A stretch of 35,033 nt of DNA from Quinella sp. 1Q5 (GTDB taxonomy: Bacteria > Bacillota > Negativicutes > Selenomonadales > Selenomonadaceae), in NCBI GenBank assembly GCA_014764605.1, contig JACXWG010000012.1, positions 1 to 35,033 on the forward strand, read 5' to 3'. A program made the translations under genes and the position numbers. Of the stretch, positions 19,800-27,547 are shown piece by piece (positions within the stretch are counted from its first letter, which is position 1; each line of letters starts with the position of its first letter). The notes beneath the pieces are model-generated. The model did not search any database. It saw only the letters and a list, made by a program, of their open reading frames with translations, and had not been told where the DNA came from.

Positions 19800-20975
19800 A
19801 TGGAAAGAGAAAAAATTATCCGAAAGTTGAACACGCAAATAAATTCCGGCGGGCACATAATCGGAGCGGCAATCGGCTCCGGATTGACGACCAAGCTTGC
19901 CGCTCTAGGTGGCGCAGACATTTTACTTGCGTTGAGCGCGGGCAAATATCGAATAATGGGTCGCAGTTCGTTTAGCAGTTATTTTTGCTAAGGTAACAAT
20001 AATTCGCAAGTCATGGAGCTGGGCAAACGCGAAATTTTTCCGATTGTCCGAGAGGTGCCGTTGTTATTCGGTTTAATGGCAACTGACCCTACAATTGACC
20101 TTTACAATTACTTGCAAGAAATTCGAGCGGTAGGATTTTCGGGTGTCGTAAACTTTCCGACGGTCACTCTGATTGATGGGAAGTTTCGCGAAGCACTCGA
20201 AGAGGAAGGCACAACTTTTGACCGCGAAGTTGCCGCGATTAAATTGGCGAATCATTTTGAGCTGTTGACTATGGCATTTGTCACGAATGAAAAAGAAACG
20301 CGCCAAATGCTTGCGGCAGGTGCTGACGTTATCTGTATGCATCTGGGCTTGACGTGCGGCGGCTTTCTCGGTGCGAAAAAATATATTTCAATCGACGACG
20401 CTCAAAAGTCCTCAAAAATAATTTTCAACCTGTGCAAGAAAATTAAGCCCGAAGCTCTGCGCATGATTTATGCCGGTCCTGCAAATACGCTTGCCGACAT
20501 GAAATATCTTTTCCACAAAACTGACTGTCAAGGCTATATTGGTGGCTCGACTTTCGACCGAATCCCGATAGAACGCGGCGTTTTTGACACGGTTAAACTT
20601 TTCAAGCGCGGCTCTGATGACGCGGCGCAAGTTGTCAGCTCGTCGGGAAAAATTTCAGTCGACTTCTTACTTGATTTCGTTGCTCAACATTATCGCGAGA
20701 AAATCAGTTTTGCCAAGCTAGCTGACGGCGCGAACATTTCAAGAACATATTTGAGCCAGCGATTTAAGAAAGAAATCGGAGTGGCGTTCAGCGATTACCT
20801 TTTGAGTTTTCGTCTCAACAAGGCCAAAGAAATTTTGTTGCGTGAAAAAAATATTCCGTGCAAAGAAGTAGCGTTGCGTGTTGGCTACACGGACTACGCG
20901 CAGTTTACCAAGATGTTCAAAAAATTTATTGGTGACTCTCCCAACGATTACCGGAAAAAGTTTGCTTGTGTCTAA
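19800..20975 (+). pseudogene. PEP-hydrolase-like TIM barrel fused to AraC HTH, interrupted by one in-frame TAA at 19989-19991
   Basis: MEREKIIRKLNTQINSGGHIIGAAIGSGLTTKLAALGGADILLALSAGKYRIMGRSSFSSYFC*GNNNSQVMELGKREIFPIVREVPLLFGLMATDP... in one continuous frame; C-terminus SRTYLSQRFKKEIGVAFSDYLLSFRLNKAKEILLREKNIPCKEVALRVGYTDYAQFTKMFKKFIGDSPNDYRKKF is AraC HTH. Confidence 0.8.
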
Positions 20976-20994
20976 GTCTGAAAACGAATTTAAG

Positions 20995-21480
20995 CACAAG
21001 CATTTTTTTGCGCAATTCAAATCCTAAATTATCGCCAACATAGGAATCGAATCGGAGTACGCGACTGCCAAGCCCGAAAACAAATTGAATGCACCTGAAC
21101 CGCCCGTCGCGAAACACACGCCAAATTTTTTACTGAACATTGAACGAAGCGGCTTGCTCGTTTTGAATTATAATCGTCTCGATTTTGTCGAATTGATTGA
21201 GCGCGAAGAGCATTGAGGCATTGACTTGTCCCGACTCGCCCGGAACTTTGTTTTCAAAAGAAATTTTTTACAACCCACGTTCCTTGAGAACTTTAACGAG
21301 TAAATCACCGTAAGCAATAGAGGACTCAACCGAAGTTCCCGTGATGAACGGGTGGTCGTAGTAAACTTGCGGGTCTTCGCGGCATACGTTAATGCGAGCA
21401 ATGCAAGCACCGTTCGACCCTACAGCATCGCGAACCAAATCTTCAACCGGCCACGGGAATCCGGGCGTCACAACGTCAGT
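20995..21480 (-). pseudogene. Decayed N-terminal region of a thiamine-diphosphate (acetolactate-synthase-like) enzyme
   Basis: Minus strand reads YGDLLVKVLKERGL*KISFENKVPGESGQVNASMLFALNQFDKIETIIIQNEQAASFNVQ* then, shifted, KFGVCFATGGSGAFNLFSGLAVAYSDSIPMLAII*, resembling the TPP_enzyme_N pattern HEQxAxFMAxGYARxTxxxGVCxATxGPGATNLxxGxAxAYxDSIPMxAI. Confidence 0.55.
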
Positions 21481-21489
21481 ACCAAACGC

Positions 21490-21809
21490 TTCTCGCCGTA
21501 TTGCTCGCGATTTTTATTCATCGCCTCCGTTACGCCGTCCGTGTACAATTAAATAATGTCGCCGTGATTCATTTGTGTTTCCTGCTGAACAAAGTCCATT
21601 TCGTCCATCAAGCCCAGAACGCAATTTTGCTCCACGTCCAGCCAACTGAATTTCTTTTCGGCGTCGCGATAATGCAGGGGCGGATTGTGCCCGCCGTTTA
21701 CGTAAATCAGTTTGCCGTTCTTTAGGTCGAGCACTGCAACGAATACCGTTATAAAAACTTTTAGGTTCAGGAAGTTGTCTACGGAGCTTCTAAGATTCTT
21801 ATTGGGCAT
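21490..21809 (-). pseudogene. Fragment of a SpoIIE/RsbU-type PP2C serine phosphatase
   Basis: VFITVFVAVLDLKNGKLIYVNGGHNPPLHYRDAEKKFSWLDVEQNCVLGLMDEMDF...GDII*LYTDGVTEAMNKNREQYGEKRL; internal stop before LYTDGVTEA. Confidence 0.75.
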
Positions 21810-21882
21810 ATTTAGTATTGGGAGTGAATGAGCTAAATTTTTGATGACGACTTTGCTTTGACGTATGGGAAAATTTTTTTTG

Positions 21883-21910
21883 TTGCCATGGTAGCTTTTT
21901 GTGGTAAAAT
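21883..21910 (+). promoter_or_regulatory. Candidate sigma70-type promoter for the RdRP-like gene
   Basis: TTGCCA-N16-TAAAAT 44 bp upstream of the preferred start codon. Confidence 0.45.
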
Positions 21911-21953
21911 CTCGTCAAGTTTGTGCGCTCGATATATGAAAGGATGTCGTTTG

Positions 21954-24900
21954 ATGAATTCAATTACTTTGAGTCTCGTTACGCTCGACGCAGCAAAAAT
22001 TCTTCAGAACTTGAGCAAAAAGTCTTTAATTCAGCAAAACGGAAATTACAAGATGGATTTTCGTTATAGTCTCTTCGATAAAAATTCTTTTGCTCGCGAC
22101 ATAATTTTGTCGGAAGATTATTTTGCTGACAATGCACTTTTTTTTCAGCTTCGGAAGGTTTTGCCTGAAGGTTTGGATTTAGCTGAGGGAATACGTTCAT
22201 CCATTGTCTTTGTTGACTTCAAGGAAGTTTTCAAGAAGGACTTGTCCATAGGAAATTTGGTTGGCACGACTCCGTCAGAGGCTGACCTGCTGTCGGACGA
22301 CGGTTTGGTTTACAGATTAAAGCAACTTTTTGAGGACGGGTTGTGGTTGAACTTCGACGGAAGAGCTTACAAACGTTTTGTGCCTTTCGACAAAAGTAGT
22401 TCAATGGCGCGCAATTGTCAAATTACGTTTATCGATTCGGGAATCAAGGACGTGCTCGATAGGCGACTAATGCTTGACATGAACTTTTTCGGAAAACTTC
22501 TCGCGCTTAGCAAGTTTTACGCTTATCGCGGGTTGTACTTGAGTAATGCCTTTCGCATTGACCTTGACCCGCAGAAAAATTTTTCGTTAAACGAGGAGTC
22601 CGTCGTTGTTCTGCATGATGATGTTGAAGCTTTGAATCAGAATGTGTTCACTGCCTTCAAGCGCGACGACTTGTGGGAATACAAAACTTGCGACAAGACT
22701 TTGAAGCTTAAGCTTTTTGACGGAGAAGGTCTGATTGCTCCAGACTTCGCAAAGTATCTCAGCGATGTCCTTCAAGTGACGTATCATCTCAGTGCGCCTT
22801 CGCATTCTTTCCAAATCAGAATGCCTTTCATCAAGGGCGTCCTTCATGATGTGGACTTCGACAAATTTTTTTTGGAACAACTGCCTCAGCCGTGCGACGC
22901 ATTGCTAATCAAGGATATCTTTGGTGTGACTCGTGATCTGCGCAAGGCGAAAATCATTTTGACCAAAAGCATGTTCAAGTGTGCTGATTGGATGATGGAT
23001 TTAAACTCGCTCGGAGCTGACCCAATGAAATATTTCTTTGAGAAGTTCGCCGAATACGACCACGCAATTTACGTCACCAACACGGAGGCACGCTTGTCAA
23101 ATCCTGGTCGCGTCAAGTTGAATTATCAGTTTTTGAGCACGCTCGCTTTAACGCCCGAAGACTTCGATGCGCTAGTCGATGAGCAAAGGAAGAGAGTCGA
23201 TTCTTTCGGCAAAGATTTTGTCTCGGCTTTTAATACCTCGAATACCGAACAAAATTCTGAAGATGATTTCGTCGGTGATAATAACCTGAAGGTTATCTCT
23301 TCGTCTTCGCGGACGACCTGCTTGAATGCCGTCAGTAAAAATTCTGCCTTTCTCCGTGACCCGAAGGTTAAAAGCATTTGTAGCGACCTGATAAAGAATT
23401 ATGAGTGTGATTTTGGTTTGGGACGCCTTGAGGTCGTCGGTGAGCAACGTTTTCTCTCGTGCGATTTGCTTTTTCTGCTGATTCGCATCCTTGAGAAGGT
23501 GGAAAATATTTCACTTGACGACGCGCAGAAAAATTCTTTAAGAAAACAATGCCTCTACCCAAATCGATTTTTCATGGCCGAAAATAAAATTTCTCTCAAG
23601 CCCGACAAGCAATATGCCTTTCTGCGCAATCCTCATCTCTCGCGCAACGAACAGGTGCTTCTACGCTCTTATCTTAATCGCAACTCTTTGCACGAAAAAT
23701 ATTTCTCGCAGTTGCGTGGCGTGGTCATGATATCGGCGCGTTCGACTGTTGCGATGAGTTTGGGCGGCGCAGACTTCGATGGCGACCTCGTGAAAATTGT
23801 TGCTGACCCCCGCATTGTCGAAGCCGTCAAGCGGGGCAATTCCGATTCTGCCCTGCCACCCATTGAAATTCCTTCCGCCAAATCAAAGTGTCTTCCGCTT
23901 GGTTATTCCATTCCGTTGTCGATCATTGTCGACACGTTCTCCAACCGTGTCGGCGAGATTTCAAACTGGGCGGTCAAATTGGCAAGCAGAGAATATTCTC
24001 CGTCGTCCGCGAAGGATTACAAGGACGCTTGCGCCAAGTGCACTATCGTCGTCGGGTTGGAAATCGACGCTGCCAAAAGTGGTATCCATCCCAAAGAGAA
24101 TATTGACGCTCTCCAAAAACTCGCAAGGAACAGCGGCACAAGTTTCTTCCTTGACATGAAGAAAGTCATCGGCAAAATCCTGCGGGGAAATTATTCGCCC
24201 GTCGTCGTTCAGCGCGACGAGACTCTAACATTGTATTTCTCGGTCAAATCCAAGGAGGTCGGGCTTTCCACTCGCGTGATGCTGTCCGAGGAGACCGACG
24301 CTTCTATCCTTGAACGTTTGCCCGTGAAATATCTTCAGCTTATTCTTAAGCACGATTCCTCTATCACGAAGTTGACGACCGACGCGCCTTCTTTATTCTT
24401 TACCTTTGAAAATAATCCTGATTGGCGCAAGACTCTCAACGAGGAAAAGCGAGCTGAGCTTTTTAAGTTGGTCAAAGCTTATCTGCATATCTTGAGTTTG
24501 GATCGCAGAACCCGCTTTATAAAAAATGCCACGAAGGAAAAATCCTTCCACGGGCATATCCTCAATCTTCTCGACCTGCAATATGACGACCGTTATCAAA
24601 AATTGTCATGCGGCGTTGAAGTTGCCGAGGCTTTGAATCAGCTTTATGCCGAGCTTTTACTTTACATCGAAACTTCCGCCGACGTGAAAGTAGCGTTGAA
24701 TTCTCTCAAGGCTGAAAGGTGGCACCTTGTCGTTAAGCAAGACCGCCCTCGTGTCGCCGCCAAAATTCTCGGATTGGATTCGTCTGCTGGGGAAAATCTT
24801 CCCGATGTATTTGAGTTGCTTTACAACTTCCGATGCAACGGTTTCATGCTTTTTTACTACGCCTTGAAAGAATTGCAAGCACGGCTTTTCGATGAGACCG

Positions 24901-25205
24901 AAGTTCTCAACGAACTGGATAAAGTGAACGATGAAGACGGTTTCAAAGAAAGTTCCTGCTATAAAAAATTATATGAGACTTATTTGACGAGTGTCGCGGA
25001 GAAAAAAAGCAAGGCGATTTGGAACGCGCAACTGGTCAAAATTTGTCGGCAAAGTCTGCGCGAAATTTTTGGCGACGACTTGCATGAGGCTCTGAAACAT
25101 TATTGGTCGAACCGCAGCAAGGATTCGATGCATAATTTCCTCTGGAACGTGTTCACTGAGCAAGAAATCTCTTCTCAAGTTTATGTTCCGAAAACTCAAG
25201 GCTGA
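21954..25205 (+). CDS. Predicted cellular-type (two double-psi beta-barrel) RNA-dependent RNA polymerase homolog
   Basis: 1083 aa from ATG 21954 (SD AAAGGATG). Catalytic-loop motif SLGGADFDGDLVKIVAD (DFDGD at 23772-23786); also LFDGEGLIAPDFAKYL, IRMPFIKGVLHDVDF, LNYQFLSTLALTPEDF, YAFLRNPHLSRNEQVLLRSY, in the order seen in QDE-1/RDR/YonO-type enzymes. Confidence 0.75.
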   Translation: MNSITLSLVTLDAAKILQNLSKKSLIQQNGNYKMDFRYSLFDKNSFARDIILSEDYFADNALFFQLRKVLPEGLDLAEGIRSSIVFVDFKEVFKKDLSIGNLVGTTPSEADLLSDDGLVYRLKQLFEDGLWLNFDGRAYKRFVPFDKSSSMARNCQITFIDSGIKDVLDRRLMLDMNFFGKLLALSKFYAYRGLYLSNAFRIDLDPQKNFSLNEESVVVLHDDVEALNQNVFTAFKRDDLWEYKTCDKTLKLKLFDGEGLIAPDFAKYLSDVLQVTYHLSAPSHSFQIRMPFIKGVLHDVDFDKFFLEQLPQPCDALLIKDIFGVTRDLRKAKIILTKSMFKCADWMMDLNSLGADPMKYFFEKFAEYDHAIYVTNTEARLSNPGRVKLNYQFLSTLALTPEDFDALVDEQRKRVDSFGKDFVSAFNTSNTEQNSEDDFVGDNNLKVISSSSRTTCLNAVSKNSAFLRDPKVKSICSDLIKNYECDFGLGRLEVVGEQRFLSCDLLFLLIRILEKVENISLDDAQKNSLRKQCLYPNRFFMAENKISLKPDKQYAFLRNPHLSRNEQVLLRSYLNRNSLHEKYFSQLRGVVMISARSTVAMSLGGADFDGDLVKIVADPRIVEAVKRGNSDSALPPIEIPSAKSKCLPLGYSIPLSIIVDTFSNRVGEISNWAVKLASREYSPSSAKDYKDACAKCTIVVGLEIDAAKSGIHPKENIDALQKLARNSGTSFFLDMKKVIGKILRGNYSPVVVQRDETLTLYFSVKSKEVGLSTRVMLSEETDASILERLPVKYLQLILKHDSSITKLTTDAPSLFFTFENNPDWRKTLNEEKRAELFKLVKAYLHILSLDRRTRFIKNATKEKSFHGHILNLLDLQYDDRYQKLSCGVEVAEALNQLYAELLLYIETSADVKVALNSLKAERWHLVVKQDRPRVAAKILGLDSSAGENLPDVFELLYNFRCNGFMLFYYALKELQARLFDETEVLNELDKVNDEDGFKESSCYKKLYETYLTSVAEKKSKAIWNAQLVKICRQSLREIFGDDLHEALKHYWSNRSKDSMHNFLWNVFTEQEISSQVYVPKTQG

Positions 25206-25235
25206 CTCAAAAAAATTTCAAGGGAGGTTTCTTCT

Positions 25236-26333
25236 TTGCTTAACGAAATCGGAGAATACGAGCAATACACTTTGTCGCCGCAAAAGATTGACGCCTGCGA
25301 GTATCCGCGCTTGAAATATTTCACGCTGATTAAAAGAGATTTTTCCGGCTTGGAACGCGCCTTGACGATTGTCGCCCGCCATTTTCTCTTTGACGACGAC
25401 ACTCCTCGCACGAGTGATTCTGAGCTTGGCGAACTGCGGGAGATTCTTAAATCTTGGTGCGGTTTTCCGAACGAGGCGCATAATTTGCCGCCCCACTTCG
25501 ACGGCTGGCTTGTAACTTACATTCGCCACGCTTTCCTGAACGATAAGATAAATTCTTGCCGCGAAAAAATTTCTCGCCTTGAGTCTGTTGACCTTCAAGC
25601 GACGTTGACTGACTTACTCGAAAAATTTTCTTCTCAAGATGGGCATGAGGAATTCTCTGAGCCTTTGGCTAGATTGGAAAGTCTGATGGCGGCTAACGGC
25701 GACGAATTGGATGACATGATGGAAGGGCTGAAGCAAATCGTAACCTTGTTGCGGGCGCGAATCAAACTTTCCGTCAAGAACAAAAATTTTTCTAAGAATT
25801 TGTTCGGTAGCCTGAACCAGCAAGGCGACACTCCCTTCCGTGCGATAACCTACGACAGGATAATTGCCAACGCGCTTTTGGCGGGCAAGTTGCGCCGCTA
25901 TTATCTTGTCTGCGATGATGAATTGTTCCGCTCGAAAAAAATTTTGAAGGGCACTAGAAAGTTGTCGGCGACGGACGCAGATATGGTTTTGAAAATGACA
26001 GCCGAATATCTCCTGCAACGTCGTCATACTTCTCAAGAATTTACCGAGACCAACGATTCCAATCTCATGAACTGGATCGTCGGTTCTCGGAAGCCCGAAA
26101 ATTTTGTGCGCGACAGTTATGTATTTGCTGATAGCGGCGCAAAAATTTTCGAGGTGCGCAAGGTGAACTTGGGCGGAATAAACGCGCTAAAGATAAAACT
26201 TCATCCAAAGTGGACAAGTCATTTCATCTTGGCGGAGGACGGCACTGGGGATGTCGATTCTATTTCGGGGCGAATTTTTTTTAGTGACGCCGGCTCAAGC
26301 GAACCGTTGCGCGAGGCCGTCAAGTACAGCTGA
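25236..26333 (+). CDS. Uncharacterised protein, operonic partner of the RdRP-like gene
   Basis: TTG start with GGGAGG 9 nt upstream; 30-bp gap after the RdRP-like stop; 365 aa. Segment FDGWLVTYIRHAFLNDKINSCREKISR looks superficially sigma-region-2-like, not a firm assignment. Confidence 0.8.
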   Translation: MLNEIGEYEQYTLSPQKIDACEYPRLKYFTLIKRDFSGLERALTIVARHFLFDDDTPRTSDSELGELREILKSWCGFPNEAHNLPPHFDGWLVTYIRHAFLNDKINSCREKISRLESVDLQATLTDLLEKFSSQDGHEEFSEPLARLESLMAANGDELDDMMEGLKQIVTLLRARIKLSVKNKNFSKNLFGSLNQQGDTPFRAITYDRIIANALLAGKLRRYYLVCDDELFRSKKILKGTRKLSATDADMVLKMTAEYLLQRRHTSQEFTETNDSNLMNWIVGSRKPENFVRDSYVFADSGAKIFEVRKVNLGGINALKIKLHPKWTSHFILAEDGTGDVDSISGRIFFSDAGSSEPLREAVKYS

Positions 26334-26346
26334 CGTTTTTGGACGT

Positions 26347-26391
26347 AAAAAAAAAGCTCAAGGGGCAACGACCGTGAAGTCGTTGCCCCTT
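26347..26391 (-). terminator. Rho-independent terminator oriented for minus-strand transcription
   Basis: Perfect 13-bp stem AAGGGGCAACGAC/GTCGTTGCCCCTT (26360-26372/26379-26391), 6-nt loop; on the minus strand it is followed by GAGCTTTTTTTTTAC. Confidence 0.7.
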
Positions 26392-26772
26392 CAAATTATG
26401 TTCATTGCACTTGTGACGGCCTCCGAGGCGGACAATATGATAACGAACAAAACATTTGTCACTTTACCGAATTGGTCACGAACGGATAACGGATTATCCC
26501 TTGCACCTGTTCAACCGTAGCTACAAGCTCCTGAACTGTGATAAGTTTATCAAAAAATTTTTTCTTTGTCTACGAGCTACAGTGTCACTAAAGGCACAGG
26601 CGAAGTAAAATCTCATTTAAGCATCGCATCGGAGCCGCGCCGTCGGATTTGCCGAACTGAACGACATTTCCTCAGGCACGGACTCGTTGCGGCGTTTTAA
26701 ACTTCAATTTCTTTTTGTCAGCTTATAAGCAAGTCTCCCCTCTCGGTTTGGTTTCAGATTCATCAGTGGACT

Positions 26773-26814
26773 TTAAAACGGCAATGGAATGATTATCATG
26801 ATTGGATGCTTCAT
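26773..26814 (-). CDS. Candidate hydrophobic micro-ORF 5: MKHPIMIIIPLPF
   Basis: ATG 10 nt after AAAGGAGG (26825-26829); residues resemble a permutation of micro-ORF 3 (PLPPIIIF). Confidence 0.4.
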   Translation of the reverse strand: MKHPIMIIIPLPF

Positions 26815-26858
26815 TAGGTTAGTACCTCCTTTCTCGGTCGGGGTTGAATCAAAAATTA

Positions 26859-27047
26859 TCAGCGGATTTTGAATAGTGACGGAAATAAGGGATCGTCAAA
26901 AGGAAAAAATGGTTGAAAGTTACAAAAGGTCATTGCTTGGGGTGACGTTGAAAATTTTGTTTTGGTCGATTTCGAAGACTTAAAAAGAAATGGGAATAAG
27001 GACTTAAAAGATGGGAAGGAAAATTGGAATGGGAACAGCGATTTCAT
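26859..27047 (-). CDS. Candidate micro-ORF 4: MKSLFPFQFSFPSFKSLFPFLFKSSKSTKTKFSTSPQ... (62 aa)
   Basis: AAAGGAGT SD; first six residues identical to micro-ORF 3; third-position differences only in that stretch. Confidence 0.4.
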   Translation of the reverse strand: MKSLFPFQFSFPSFKSLFPFLFKSSKSTKTKFSTSPQAMTFCNFQPFFPFDDPLFPSLFKIR

Positions 27048-27107
27048 TAAGAGCAACTCCTTTCTTTGGGGCAGTAAATATTCATTGAACGCGGAACAGA
27101 TTTTAGG

Positions 27108-27155
27108 TCAGAAAATGATGATTGGCGGAAGAGGAAATGGGAACAGTGACTTCAT
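27108..27155 (-). CDS. Candidate hydrophobic micro-ORF 3: MKSLFPFPLPPIIIF
   Basis: ATG 8 nt after GGAGG (27164-27168); TAATG overlap with an upstream short reading frame MNIYCPKERRYS*. Confidence 0.4.
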   Translation of the reverse strand: MKSLFPFPLPPIIIF

Positions 27156-27253
27156 TAAGAGTACCTCCTTTCTTTGGGGCAGTAAATATTCATTGAACGC
27201 GGAACAGATTTTTGAGCAACGGGGAATCGCCGCCCTTTCTCCGATATAGACTT

Positions 27254-27295
27254 TCACAACAATGCTTTGATTATTATTCTTATCCATACGGACAT
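27254..27295 (-). CDS. Candidate hydrophobic micro-ORF 2: MSVWIRIIIKALL
   Basis: ATG 7 nt after GGAGG (27303-27307); shares IIIxKAL with micro-ORF 1. Confidence 0.4.
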   Translation of the reverse strand: MSVWIRIIIKALL

Positions 27296-27383
27296 GACAT
27301 AGCCTCCTCTCTTTGGGGCAGTAAATATTCATTGAAGGTCGAGCAGATTTTTGGGCAACGGGGAATCGTCACCCTATATTTAT

Positions 27384-27428
27384 TCAAATTCTTACTAACG
27401 CTTTCACGATTATGATAACCAACCACAT
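27384..27428 (-). CDS. Candidate hydrophobic micro-ORF 1: MWLVIIIVKALVRI
   Basis: ATG 8 nt after GGAGG (27437-27441) in the conserved leader. Confidence 0.4.
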   Translation of the reverse strand: MWLVIIIVKALVRI

Positions 27429-27547
27429 GCAAAAACCCTCCTCTCTTTGGGGCAGTAAATATTCATTGAACGCGGAACAAATGCTTGATAATGGCAAGTC
27501 TTTTGAATAAAATGCTCACAAATAAAAAGCAAGGAGTGAACGGTCAA

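Larger units (their letters stand above)
26811..27490 (-). repeat. Array of four dispersed direct repeats plus one degenerate copy
   Basis: Core CTCCTYTCTTTGGGGCAGTAAATATTCATTGAACGCGGAACARAT... (+ strand) at ~27058-27105, ~27165-27212, ~27304-27351, ~27438-27482; partial copy TACCTCCTTTCT at ~26823-26834. Spacing ~107, ~138, ~135 bp. Confidence 0.85.

Noticed and set aside
19989-19991. Stop-codon recoding (selenocysteine or pyrrolysine) in the PEP-hydrolase-like gene
   Set aside because: The codon is TAA, not TGA or TAG; a nonsense mutation or sequencing error of a Tyr codon is simpler.
26400-26770. Possible additional gene between the RdRP pair and the micro-ORF array
   Set aside because: Short frames only, no credible SD or conserved motif; may be surface-protein debris but not supportable.
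26811-27490. CRISPR array
   Set aside because: Repeats are ~45-70 nt, degenerate, with unequal ~107-138 bp spacing, variable-length conserved extents, and no cas genes in the window.
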